A stretch of 64,000 nucleotides of DNA, taken from the NCBI GenBank assembly GCA_022818135.1, contig JAFMSR010000002.1, forward strand, positions 53,092,571 through 53,156,570, written 5' to 3'. The stretch is from Saxidomus purpurata. Lineage: Eukaryota; Mollusca; Bivalvia; Venerida; Veneridae. A program made the translations under genes and the position numbers. The notes under the pieces were generated by a model, which was given only the letters and a program-made list of their open reading frames with translations, made no database searches and was not told the DNA's origin. Positions 33,598-45,832 of the stretch are shown piece by piece (the stretch's first letter is position 1; each line of letters opens with the position of its first letter).

Positions 33598-33755
33598 AAT
33601 TGGAGTAGCAGTAGCAGTAGTACTAGTAGTAGTAGTTGAATCGTTTTTTATCATTCTGAAATACTTGACACTATTTAAATAACTTCTATATTTATTGGTG
33701 ACTTATAGGCCCGTTGGGCCGGGTGCTTCGTTTACTTATTTACCATGACTTTTTT
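33598..33755. repeat. (AGT)n run and repeat family C, copy 2
   Basis: An impure (AGT/AGC) trinucleotide run at about 33,605-33,640. It is followed at 33,668-33,755 by the second copy of family C (TTTATTGGTGACTTATAGG, CCCGTTGGGCCG), and then by a poly-A run at 33,773-33,790. Confidence 0.7.
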
Positions 33756-34529
33756 ATATTATACCCCCACCAAAAAAAAAAAAAAAAAAACATTCTTAAT
33801 TACTTGATACGAAATATCATTTAATATTCTATAATTTTAGACTTAAAAGCAGTCATTAACATTTTTTCCAACTCTGGTCTTAATGTTAACACGTTTATTA
33901 TCCTAATATGTCATAAAAGAGTATAAAATTGCGATAACTACGAAAAGTGCCAAAAAAATACAAAATCAGTGTACTTTGACCACTACATCACATATACTTT
34001 TACCATTAATTGGTAGTTATAACATGTTTTATATTCAGATTCATTGTAACTGAAGAGTACTCAGCTGGAGATTGCTTATTATTTAAGTTCATACAAATTT
34101 ATTATAGTTCGATTGTGAAAAACGCTACAGTCTTATCGAATCACTCTCGAGTCCGCTTCTTGGAAAAACCAGTACTAGTGTCATATTTCTATTTCCCGAT
34201 TCAGGTCCAACGAGTTTATTAACTGTATCTTTTACATTTTAAAATCCTTTTAGTTGCATGTAATTTTAGTGTGTGTCTAAAACTGCTTTATCGCTAGACT
34301 GTGCGTCTAACTTTCATTTTCTACTTCTAAAGTTTATACCAACTGCAATAGTCTAAACGAAAATGACATGTGAAAGAAAGTGATATTTATTTTTGTGATT
34401 TTTCAAGTCCATTTACATGTACTGACCTACGCTGATTCAAGATACATATGATGTTAACAGATCCTTCATGGTGTGTTATTGATCTGGTCCTTAGTATACA
34501 TGTATTTTTCTCGATGCAAACAGTTCTTC

Positions 34530-34720
34530 ACTTATATTAATCGCTCTCGAGACTCATCCAGAGGAATCAGCCTCGAAGAGAGAGAGGCAATGTGGAAATA
34601 GTGTCTTGCCTTAGAACACACCACAGGCGATGGTAGGGATCGAACCCGGGCCCCTCCGCCCCGGGGGGAAACCCCCCCCCATCCCCCCCCCCCCGGCCCA
34701 TCTGGTCCTATGAACTGAAA
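34530..34720 (-). mobile_element. tRNA-derived SINE, family 1
   Basis: On the minus strand it has a perfect B box (GGTTCGATCCC at about 34,628-34,640). The body contains CTCTCTCTTCGAGG and ends AGTCTCGAGAGCGATTAATA. The body matches 47,466-47,642 closely. The tRNA head is disrupted by C/G homopolymer runs at 34,660-34,697. Confidence 0.8.
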
Positions 34721-37700
34721 CACTATGTTCGTGTTCACTGTTGAAGTACATGATCAAGTTTGGTCACAAGCAGCACCTTAGACTTGTCTGCATAAGCGGC
34801 TCTATATGCGTTTACCGTGCAATAGAATTGACGTTTTTGTTTTTCATAAATTTATTTCAGAAAATGTACAATTAAACACCCCATTGTAAAGCAATGGGGA
34901 ACTGACTGAAGAGGAAACTACATATATACATTGCACATTATATTTGAATAAAGCGAAAAGTAATTAAGTCCATTCATAAACATTTTATATTAAAAGTCGG
35001 GTTTACAATAATGATGTTAGTAATGCAACTGTGAGTTGGAGTTTCAACAGATCCTTTAAATTTAAGTGTAAAAAGATAATAAATTGAAGCACGAGTATCT
35101 TTGCTTTGAACATCAGAACAGTGAAAGTAAAAGTTTACGTCAGACAAATTCTTACCTTAAAACTCCAACGTCAAAAGGAAAAGGTTAGAAAAAAATCCAA
35201 AGCCTCTGTGTATATACTGTTATACCATTTCTGAAAGAAGAAAGAAAATGGTTTATAAAATCAGTTCTCTGACAGAAGACATTTTGCCAATACCAAAGGC
35301 ATTTGTTATATGTACCCTTATTCTCATAAAATCTCTGTAGGAATATGGAGCTGTTTTTGAAATAAAGGGCCTCAAATTAGTTTACAAAATCATATTAATT
35401 TCATATAGCTGTAATTTTACTGCAACAACAGATACTGCTTCTTTACAAGAAATTTCCCCTTTAACCTACACACTTATGTAGCTACTAAACGGTACGAAAA
35501 CCGGGAAATCCAAGAGTTTGCCACTATGGTGACGCACTGGACTGGTAAATTAGGAATCACAAGATTTCCCGCTCCTCATGGTTTTTCGGATGAGACCCTA
35601 AACCGATGTCTTATGTATCGGTTTTATACACCGGGCATACAACAGCATAAAGGGATATCTGACGGACTGAATGCATCTTTCACTATGCCCCGAAACATCT
35701 TCCTGTGACGTTGGTCATAGTACCAACGGTAAAACCCTTAAAGACCCATGATAACAATTACAAGTAGCTCTTATTTTATCAAGAAAGATGTCTTACCGGC
35801 TGAAAATGATGTGTATTTGTAACAAAATCATTTCAAATTTTGCTTTTTAAATCGATGTACATGTTAGAAATACAGCGCAGTAACTTCTTTCAATGATATG
35901 GCAAAAAATAAGAAAGGCTTTCTGACAATTCTTTTTTTATGAATAAACGATTCGATAACGAAATAAAGGCATAAGTTAACATTATTTTAGAGTAAACAGA
36001 ACATGGTTCTAACATTATCCTATCAGAAAATTTATTTTTAAATTTGAGTATAATCAATGTGATCCTGGAACTTTAAAAATGATACGGAACATCTAAATTC
36101 AAGGATTAAGGAAATTACTGTTGTCTTTATATTGAACTTCCATGTTATTTTCATTACATTTCAGTGCATAGCTAAACACATTTAAGAAATATACAACTGA
36201 AAAGTAATGATCTACATATTTTCCTGTCAAGGACATTTTATCGTTTACAACAGTCTGTATTCACCTATCTTCAAATCGGAGAATCGAAACATACTGTGTT
36301 TTACTTTGATATAGTTTTATACATGGGCTCCGTCACAGAACTTATTTCTTTATCAGAATAAAGTGCAATATTAGCACACTTTGAGGTAATCTGGTTTTGC
36401 AAGTCATGTGTAAAACACGGATGGTCTGGGAAATACCCATAAACTAACCTAATGCGAGTTACCAAACAATGTCCTTTACTACCTGTATACTAGTTTTCAA
36501 GCAGGTTTTACTATGCCATTTGTACAGAAGCCTTGAGGTCTCATTTGGCCTTATTCGTTGATACATATCACTTCTATGCTATCAGTTTCTTCCGACGTAT
36601 TCTTAACGGTTTTACAACGTCTTAAAGAAGCATGTATAAACATAAAATTTTAGTAGCCGGTTTGATCTTTGGTGTTGACTTTGCAGTTTCGGATCAAACA
36701 AAAGGCAAATGGCCGATTATAATACGACACTGTGCAGCCAAAGAGACGGTTAAGACACAAACATGAATTTGGACGGAAGGTCATGATATAAAGAATCCCT
36801 TATTGCCAATTCTGAGGATGATACATCGCCCGAAATTTCCGCATGAAACGGGGGTGGGAGGTTAGAACGAGAGGCGGTCAGATATGATCAATGACAAATT
36901 GCAAGACAATGCAGGCACTCTAGAGCAGGCAACTACAGTGATCATCAGAAGGAAGGCCCATTAGATTGTTAAGCTAAAGCGCAATCTACGCAAGTTCGCG
37001 AATAACTGAAGGGGGATTGTGGATCTTGAGAAACACCTACGGGAAGAAGTTTCTTCACGAGAAGCGCGAAAAGCAACAGTAGAAAGCGACTATAGAGGTC
37101 AAGAAAAAGACTACAATCCGTTCATGCTCATCAAGAAACTGCTGGGCGACACAAGGCAAGCATACTTGAATGACGAAGAGAAAAGTTCAATGATATCTAC
37201 ACTGTCTAAGTAGTTTACTGGTTTGCAAAGGAGCACCATAGTTTATCGATTATATGAATATTATACAATTGTAAAGTAAACGATCTACATTAACTTAGTG
37301 AATCAATATATCAGCGAAAGCTGGCGGCAAATTATGATACTACCATATAAAAGTTTGTCTTTTTATATCAATAACACATGTACTACATGAACTACACTTT
37401 CACCTGTGATTATCCTCACACCAGCTGACCAGATTTCAATTAATTATTCTTGTTTTAAGCGACAACCTCCCTAGTAGATCCTTTGTCAAGACACTAAAGA
37501 CAGGATCTTTTATTAGATTATGCGCTTGATACTGCGAAAATGTCGCCGGCTGCCACTTAGCAGTTATATCAATGTTAATGTCAAATGTGAGATACATTAG
37601 ATATATTTTATTATCATTGAATTTTACACCTACAGCCTATGCAACCTAGAATACCATCATGTCCTTTCTTTCACCATACCACTACACCACCGCCCCTCTC

Positions 37701-39397
37701 TCTCCCCTACCTAGGCTCACATTACTTTAACCGATTTTACATTACCTGTTTGTGGGGACATAACTCTTGAAGACTTCTTTTAAGATTACTTAGAGACATC
37801 ACTCAAATCGGAAGTTACCAGTCTCTTACAGGGGATATGGCTCTAGTACTGGCTCTTCCTAGAGACTATATTTAGGTGAACTGTCCCCTCTTAATAACCT
37901 ACATACGGTTCGAATGGACACCAATCCCCGAGAAATTGTGAGACCTGGCTAAATATACACGCAGAAATTCTAATTCATATTTATACATTTTGTGTTTGTA
38001 GACTTCTCAAAATATATTATGCTAACATTTGTTTGGGCAGCATATTGCCGAGATAATTATATAACAAAACAGTTTAAAATCGACAATGACCCAATGATTA
38101 AAATATGAAATACAATGACACGGAAAATTGAGCAAGGATACTTTTCTAGAATTGACTGCTCCAATGGGGCAGCTCGGTTGATTTTTTCATGAGGAATACA
38201 TTCAAAAAACGTCTTTAATCTTGCCGTTAAGTTTCAGCTTTTGATTTCAGATTCAAAATGCATAAAGTGATGATTTTTTAAGATACAAAAGTGAAAATAA
38301 GCTATAAGGGTTTTTTGCTTGTGTATCTTTTGTGTAAAGATCTTTGCATTATGAACAAAGTATCAAAGAAATCTGCCAAAAAAGGCATTTGATACAGTAA
38401 TATATGGTAAAACCTGAGAAATTCACATTATATTTGACTGTCTATATTACCCGGATGCAACATAAAATAAATCATGAATAATTGCAAACTATTCCAATCC
38501 CATATGTTATACTAAATGTTATGAAAAGGAGATAATTTCGGAAGACTTCCGTTCAAATAAGTGCTGTCTGTTCTAAGGGAATGACATTTCAGATCGAAAA
38601 CGTTAAAAGGACCGTTTCTGCACTTTTATCGACTATGATGAATGAATATACTAAATCATTTACTTTATCTAACTGGATTACGCAGGGTAAAAGACGAAAA
38701 GAGCGTATAACATCACGTATTATTCTATATAATTATACTTTATTTATTCAATCGTGAACGTTTATTTGAAACACGTGATCGTACAATATTTTATCATATT
38801 AACACTCGTACAAAAGACGCCGTGCCGTACAAAAAATCCCCCCTTTTTCCATTTTGGACGGTTCAATAGTCCCATTTTAAACATACAATAAACCCCGAAA
38901 CGCGTCAAAATGACCCGAATGAAAATCCGGTAACCCCCCAACCCCCAAAAACAGTAGGCGCTCTATGTACATAGTTTATTTAAGCGTCTTGAAATCAGGA
39001 TTTTTGTCTTTTGTATAGAATAAAGGTTTTTAACATTGTACTGTACAATACGGAGATATATTTGGCCTTGCGGCTCGTCCAATATGGTTTTCTCAGCTTG
39101 GTACTCTTCCAAATATATAAATAACCTAATATTATTTTATGCTGTTAAAGTGTAGCAACACAACCATTTGGCTTCACAAGAATATGAAATAAAAATGAGA
39201 TATCCAAAAATGAAAACAATTTTGTTTTGGTCCTGCAGATGTACCAATATTGAATACGCTTCAGTGATGATGACACGTGACTCTGAAACGTTACTTATAT
39301 CTCTACCGCGAACGATCATTTCACTGAAAGCCATAGAAGAAGTAGAAAGTAAAGTTATTTTAAAACTATTGCTAAACTATTTTAAACTCAAGAAAGG
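34721..39397. other. Intergenic with SINE fragments
   Basis: No gene is recognised. Positions 35,505-35,745 may be a degenerate SINE (CTATGGTGACGCACTGG, CCTCATGGTTTTTCGG). Positions 37,780-37,930 match the body of SINE family 2 (GTCTCTTACAGGGGATATGG, then CTTCCTAG). A 64-codon hydrophilic frame at 37,019-37,213 (RQAYLNDEEKSSM) has no known family and no supported splice sites; it may be a pseudogene fragment. Confidence 0.45.
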
Positions 39398-40183
39398 ATG
39401 GACAGTAAATTCGTGGTGGTACTTCTGGGAGTGTTCTTCATTGTCGGTCGGCACAATGTGGAGTCACAAAGTATGTACCTTGTCTTTTAATATACATATG
39501 ATAAACGCATTTTTTATTTCTGTGGTGGGGGCTTCTAAGAAAGTTTACAAAGATTTGTATTTTATATATATTGTGGATTTTGTGTTAGATTGACCTTTGC
39601 GTTGGCAATCGTCGGTTATGTCTTTAAAAATTGAATTCTGTGTGAATGTTGGTGAGGATGCAACTTTGATTCAGGAACATGACTTCATGTATATCTTAAC
39701 ATTTTTTCTTTTTACAGCGCCATTACATTACAGCATCATAATGTATTTGTTAAAGCATATCAATTTTTATCTAATCTCGATTGGGACTTCGATTCTGTCT
39801 TAAAAACGGAATTATAATATATTTCTTAATCGCTGCGGCTGTCGTGACTGAATCTGAACTTAGTATTGGACATTTAGTCAATCTCAAATAGTCGAACTTT
39901 TAAACCCAACACAAATATGTCCATGATATTATTACTACTTGTTTCGGTCAAGATCTAGTATTTGTCAACAATGTACTTCGTTCTAATTTGCTTTCAACTA
40001 CATCTTATAATAAAATACAACTGATATTGAATATAAATTAGACAATCCTTTCTTTTGCTAGTTGGACCACACCATTGTACTTGCCTGGCGAAATGTCGGA
40101 ATCGATATATACCTGCTAAATTTATAGGCGGATATTGTCCTATAACATGCAAAAATGACGACAAGTGTTGCTGTTACTGGTAA
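39398..40183 (+). CDS. Secreted eight-cysteine defensin-like peptide
   Basis: Two exons: 39,398-39,470 and 40,062-40,183, joined by a phase-1 GT-AG intron. The 64-residue product has a leader (MDSKFVVVLLGVFFIVG) and a cationic, mature part of about 40 residues with eight cysteines. Key features are CLAKC (C-x3-C), GGYC and the final KCCCYW (C-x-C). This fits the CSalpha-beta defensin pattern C-x3-C ... G-x-C ... C-x-C, and GGYC is shared with known mollusc defensins. The intron lies at the leader/mature boundary, common for secreted peptide genes. The likely role is innate immune defence outside the cell (inference). The family match is by pattern only. The reading frame could instead splice onward at the GT at 40,180. 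An ATTAAA at 40,312 is a possible polyadenylation signal. Confidence 0.6.
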
Positions 40184-41280
40184 AAAATTGGAACATTTAC
40201 CCGCCATACTCCCTTAAAGGCAAATTATTTACTACATTACATTTATGACAATGTCACAGTGACACAACCGAATGATAACATAATTATTGTGAACATTTAT
40301 TTCCAAAGATAATTAAAGGATTTGAATTATAATGATAATAATGGTTACAGTCTATATATATCCAATACAACTGAAGGGCTTTATTGCAAAGAAGGTAACA
40401 TATAATAATATAAAGGTTTATTGTTAGATATATTTATCCCTAGTCCAGTACCTGTTGGTGTTACGACCATGAGCAAGAAGTTAATCACTCTTAAGTGGTT
40501 ATTATCGTTTATAATAATGAGGGATAATAAAGGATACTTATTGTAACCTTTAAATTTTTTTCGTGTTCTTTGTGTTATCAAGGTCACTAGAGAAATTTAT
40601 ATCCTAGAATCTACCCGCCGTTGTTATGATGCTAAAACAAAAAAGTACGGAATTTAAAATCACCAGAAATATTTCTGCTTAATTAAAGTATGTGATATAA
40701 TAGGATGAAGTGTTTAAGTTGAAAATGTTTTCTCCAAAATTGGCTAAGCAACAGATTTGTTATAAACCGAAAAGAAAATTAAAATTGCAAATTGCAGGTT
40801 AACAAAAGCGTTTTAGAATTACTAAAATCGGGTTTTGAGTATAACGTTGACAGTGCGCATTATTTTGATATCTCAACTTTTATCGCGGTCTTAAACGAAA
40901 TATGTTCAGTCGATGCTATATTTATATGCTTAATCATTAAAACAGCAATTATAAAAGCAGTCCCTTGTATACGTATAAAATGTTCACTTTCGGTAGCTTT
41001 ACAATCGTAGAAGCGAATATGACCCAAACTCAGCACCAAGTAAATTTACGGTGAACTCGCACTTGACACTTAAACAACAAAGACGAAGCAACATAACATA
41101 GCACAGGTTATAATGGCCGTTAGGTATAATGTAAAACAAAATGCACAATGCAGTACACTAATAGCATAATGGCGTTGTGACCTCACATACTAATATGTAT
41201 ATTATAATAATGACTCTACAAAACGATTGTTGATCATAGAATAATTGCGTTTGCATATAACATAATGCCGGTGTGACTCA

Positions 41281-41780
41281 NNNNNNNNNNNNNNNNNNNN
41301 NNNNNNNNNNNNNNNNNNNNNNNNNNNNNNNNNNNNNNNNNNNNNNNNNNNNNNNNNNNNNNNNNNNNNNNNNNNNNNNNNNNNNNNNNNNNNNNNNNNN
41401 NNNNNNNNNNNNNNNNNNNNNNNNNNNNNNNNNNNNNNNNNNNNNNNNNNNNNNNNNNNNNNNNNNNNNNNNNNNNNNNNNNNNNNNNNNNNNNNNNNNN
41501 NNNNNNNNNNNNNNNNNNNNNNNNNNNNNNNNNNNNNNNNNNNNNNNNNNNNNNNNNNNNNNNNNNNNNNNNNNNNNNNNNNNNNNNNNNNNNNNNNNNN
41601 NNNNNNNNNNNNNNNNNNNNNNNNNNNNNNNNNNNNNNNNNNNNNNNNNNNNNNNNNNNNNNNNNNNNNNNNNNNNNNNNNNNNNNNNNNNNNNNNNNNN
41701 NNNNNNNNNNNNNNNNNNNNNNNNNNNNNNNNNNNNNNNNNNNNNNNNNNNNNNNNNNNNNNNNNNNNNNNNNNNNNNNN
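41281..41780. other. Assembly gap, 500 N
   Basis: Exactly 500 N, probably a placeholder of unknown true size. Open frames running through it are artefacts. Confidence 0.99.
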
Positions 41781-41867
41781 CTGTTCATTTGTATGAATGT
41801 TGTTATTGTGTTTAAAGGCCTCGAGGAAGATAGGTCACAACCTATTCGAATCACCTTCATTAAATAA

Positions 41868-41871
41868 AGAA

Positions 41872-41937
<66 letters not shown>
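41868..41937. repeat. (ATT)n microsatellite
   Basis: About 23 uninterrupted ATT units. Confidence 0.97.
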
Positions 41938-41938
<1 letters not shown>

Positions 41939-42124
41939 CCTCAATGCCACTTCGTGACGTCACAAAACAGCACGGACTTTTACTTTGACGCATTGTACGC
42001 GGCGAACAAGCTCACGCTTAGCATGGGGTGCAGTAACGGGATAATGTCAAGTGTATATTACCGGCTTGCCCGTAAATATCAATATATATTTACGGATCGT
42101 TGACCAATCAGACGTCCGTAAATT

Positions 42125-42519
42125 TCATGGAAGGGTAATAAAATTATTTAAATTTTGCCCATCATTTTCTACAGAGAGGTTGAGAAAAAACCAACACTGA
42201 TCCTTTGGGCACATATTAAAAACCTGGTTAAATGTTTCATTGCCACATGTCTCAACGATCTTATCCCAAAAGTTAAATCTATTTGAGTCGTTAGCTGCAC
42301 AAACACATACCAAGTGTTATGTAATGACATAGGTTCTTCTTTGATTTTGTATTTATATATCATTTTACGTTCATTGAACACATAATCTACGTTTCTCTTT
42401 AAAACAGCATAGGGATCAATTGGTGTCAAAGGCACGACTGCACGTGTAATAAACCAAAGATACGGATCATAGTAAATGAAAAAACAGGAACCCAGGAGCA
42501 ACGGAACAATATAACGCAT
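42125..42519 (-). pseudogene. Broken hypothetical reading frame
   Basis: Two overlapping minus-strand frames look like halves of one protein. The upstream half (42,519 to about 42,315) starts MRYIVPLLLGSCFFIYY, a possible signal anchor, and continues VDYVFNERKMIYKYKIKEEP. The downstream half (about 42,313-42,125) reads NDSNRFNFWDKIVETCGNET and CPKDQCWFFLNLSV. They are offset by one frame near 42,312, with no room for an intron. The family is not recognised. It may be a frameshifted retrocopy or contain a sequencing error; the fused length would be about 130 residues. Confidence 0.35.
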
Positions 42520-42961
42520 AAAACAATATAAATCTATTACTTGGTGCCGCTAATCGAGCATCAAACTTTATTATGATAATAAATCAAGCAGTATAAATTT
42601 CGCGGAAAAAAAAACAAAGCCAAAATCGAACGTTCGCGCTCACAACTACTTCGTAAAATTGTCAAAAGTTTTAGTTTGTCCTTTAAAATAAAGTATTTAA
42701 TTATTCTGAAATATATTAGTGACGTTTTAATCCTGTTCAGCCATGTATATTCATACCATAACTGATTGTGATAATGTATCGTTCTTTCCATACGTGTTTT
42801 CGGATACGTCAATTTTCGGGTGTTTTAAGTAACTACTGACTATTACTCTCATAGGTCTGACATTTCACTATTACACCTTCATGGCCAAAAACTCTCAAAT
42901 GTCAACATGTAAAATCGGGTTGTATTCAAGTGGAATTACTGCAATGGAACTAGGATTAGGG

Positions 42962-43707
42962 GAGCTTTAAGCTCCTACAGTCAGTAAATCAGAGAAGCCA
43001 AGTAGACTTAATCCTTCTTGACTTCTCTAAGGCCTTTGATATGGTCAACCATGAAAAACTTCTGTATAAGCTGCATTTCTACGGTATAAGGGGTCAAACT
43101 CTTAAATGGATCAAAGGTTTTCTTGATAACAGGTCACAGTCCGTGGTGGTAAATGGCTCCACATCCAGCTCCATACCAGTCTCCTCCGGTGTTCCCCAGG
43201 GCTCGGTCCTCGGACCTCTTTTATTTCTTATATACATCAGTGACCTTCCTGAACATGTCCAATCCTCTAAAGTCCGCCTATTTGCTGATGACACGGCCAT
43301 CTATCTATCTCTGACTGTCGCTTCTCATTCTAGCTTACTGCAACATGACTTACACCAACTTGAACAATGGGAGACAAAATGGGACATGCAATTTAATCCA
43401 TCAAAATGCCAGGTTATCCAAATCACAAAACGAAAAACAGTCATTCCAACACAATACCTTCTACATAACACCACATTAGAAACAGTTCCATCTGCAAAAT
43501 ACCTTGGCATTACAATATCAAATGATCTAACATGGAACAAACACATAAACAACATCACAACAAAGGCGAATCAAACACTTGGTTTTCTACGCCGAAACAT
43601 CAAAGTTCATTCAGAAAGGTTAAAGTCAACTGCATACAAGACACTTGTCAGGCCCCAGCTTGAGTACAGCTCCACGGTCTGGTCCCCCTACACAGGAACT
43701 CTCTTTA
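42962..43707 (+). mobile_element. LINE reverse transcriptase, partial copy 1
   Basis: The open frame includes motif A (LILLDFSKAFDMVNHEKLL), SSGVPQGSVLGPLLFLIYI, the catalytic LFADD and KYLGITISNDLTW. This is a reverse transcriptase of the Jockey/CR1-type LINE superfamily. The copy starts inside the RT domain and is cut after CCCTACACAGGAACTCTC, where the second copy starts again. It retains the segment of about 55 bp deleted from copy 2. Confidence 0.9.
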
Positions 43708-44970
43708 GAGCTTTAAGCTCCTACAGTCAGTAAATCAGAGAAGCCAAGTAGACTTAATCCTTCTTGACTTCTCTAAGGCCTTTGATATGGTCAACCATGA
43801 AAAACTTCTGTATAAGCTGCATTTCTACGGTATAAGGGGTCAAACTCTTAAATGGATCAAAGGTTTTCTTGATAACAGGTCACAGTCCGTGGTGGTAAAT
43901 GGCTCCACATCCAGCTCCATACCAGTCTCCTCCGGTGTTCCCCAGGGCTCGGTCCTCGGACCTCTTTTATTTCTTATATACATCAATGACCTTCCTGAAC
44001 ATGTCCAATCCTCTAAAGTCCGCCTATTTGCTGATGACACGGCCATCTATCTATCTCTGACTCGCTTCTCATTCTAGCTTCTAAAAATGGGACATGCAAT
44101 TTAATCCATCAAAATGCCAGGTTATCCAAATCACAAAACGAAAAACAGTCATTCCAACACAATACCTTCTACATAACACCACATTAGAAACAGTTCCATC
44201 TGCAAAATACCTTGGCATTACAATATCAAATGATCTAACATGGAACAAACACATAAACAACATCACAACAAAGGCGAATCAAACACTTGGTTTTCTACGC
44301 CGAAACATCAAAGTTCATTCAGAAAGGTTAAAGTCAACTGCATACAAGACACTTGTCAGGCCCCAGCTTGAGTACAGCTCCACGGTCTGGTCCCCCTACA
44401 CAGGAACTCTCATTGACCAGATAGAGTCCGTCCAGAGAAGGGCTGCTAGGTGGGTCAAACATGACTTCGGCCGTATGTCAAGTGTCACTGACATGTTGAC
44501 TTCCCTTCAATGGAGGCGCCTTGACCTTCGGCGTATTGACCAACGCCTGGTCATGTTTCACAACATCTTGCATGACCAGGTGGCTATCCCTTTCCCAAAA
44601 TATATCATCCCTCTTACAAGATCATCTAGAACATCCCATCCCCATGCATTCCAACAAGTCCAAACTAAAACTGATTACTATAAATATTCATTTTTCCCAA
44701 GAACAATAGTCCACTGGAATGCTTTACCACCTGATATCATAAACTTGTCTGGCCCCGAGTTCAGTCTGGCTGTAAGCCGGATTGAACATACGTCTCCCTA
44801 AAATACCTTCTCTATTTTTAACCTGTTTTTAACAATATACTCATTTCCATTACTTTTATATTCTTTATTTCAGCTCTTTTACTAACATTCTTGTCAGTTG
44901 ACGCGCGTCAAGTCTAGGTCCCCAGCAGGGGTTTGACTATATGGAAGATAGATAGATAGATAGATAGCTG
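43708..44970 (+). mobile_element. LINE reverse transcriptase, copy 2 with 3' end
   Basis: It repeats copy 1 from GAGCTTTAAGCTCC onward with very few substitutions (for example ISDLP against INDLP). It loses about 55 bp near 44,078, which shifts the frame after LFADDTAIYLSL. It then continues past the copy 1 breakpoint with the C-terminal region (RRAARWVKHDFGRMSSVTDM, NALPPDIINLSGPEF) to a stop at 44,799-44,801. A short 3' UTR ends in a (GATA)n tail at 44,948-44,968, as expected for such elements. 5'-truncated and inactive. Confidence 0.9.
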
Positions 44971-45832
44971 TTAAGCAAATTCCATTTTTCTCTCCATTTC
45001 AGTTTTTGCTATTCATTGTTTGAAGTAATTTTGTAAAGCCTGATGTCCAAGTTATCAGTTTAAATCACAATTGGCATTGGAAAGGAGAACTTCTATTACT
45101 CAGAAAAAACACAAACTTTAGTATAACTTTGTCATAGAGGCAAAAGCTGTGTCAGTTGGACCTAAACTAAATTACCTCAACTGAATTCATAATGTTTGTA
45201 AATGCAAGAAACTTAAACAATGTCAAGTGGTGAAAGATGCCTTACAACTGCTGGATTTTATGGCAAGAAAAATAAGAGGTAAATTAACCAAGTAGTTAGA
45301 GGTGTAGAATTGCAGTGGTTTGATGTGTCAACTTGTTTGTATCACAGGTGACGGGCGCGGGGTTTGGACCCCCATCCCCACAGAGGCACCTCTACAAGCC
45401 TGGTATCCCATATACTGATATATTAAAACAAAATAAGAAAACAAACAAAATTTTTTTTGACAATATACATGTAAATATATGTATAGAAGAAAAAGGCTGG
45501 GTTAATAAAAAAGACGTCATATGATCATACATAACATCACATTTTTACACCTAGTTTAAGGTAGTTATTCTAAAAATCACTTGACATAGAAACTTTTAAA
45601 AATTATAACAGAAGAATGTAGAGAATCTAGTGTACTGTTCATGTATGATTAAACATTCATTAAACACAAAATTAATTTGGTAAGTGGGTATTCTGCGCCA
45701 AAGCATTACCACCCAAAGATGCACGCATCTGCATTCTGCAGTAAGACAAAATTATGTAGAATGTGTGTATTCGATAGTATGCAGTTAACATTAAAAAACA
45801 TGTACATGTATATATATATTTTCTTTTCACAG

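Noticed and set aside
37019..37213. 64-codon hydrophilic open frame
   Set aside because: Protein-like composition, but no family, no flanking exon and no splice signal. Mentioned only within the intergenic entry.
41234..41950. Long open frames on both strands across the N block, including an Asn-rich one
   Set aside because: Created by 500 undefined bases and the (ATT)n microsatellite.
43094..44266. Minus-strand open frames over the LINE
   Set aside because: Antisense shadows of the reverse transcriptase.
45333..45524. Possible 5' exon of PRIMPOL or another SINE near 45,350-45,420
   Set aside because: GGGTTTGGACCCCC looks B-box-like, but there is no second copy and no frame that joins exon 45,833 convincingly.
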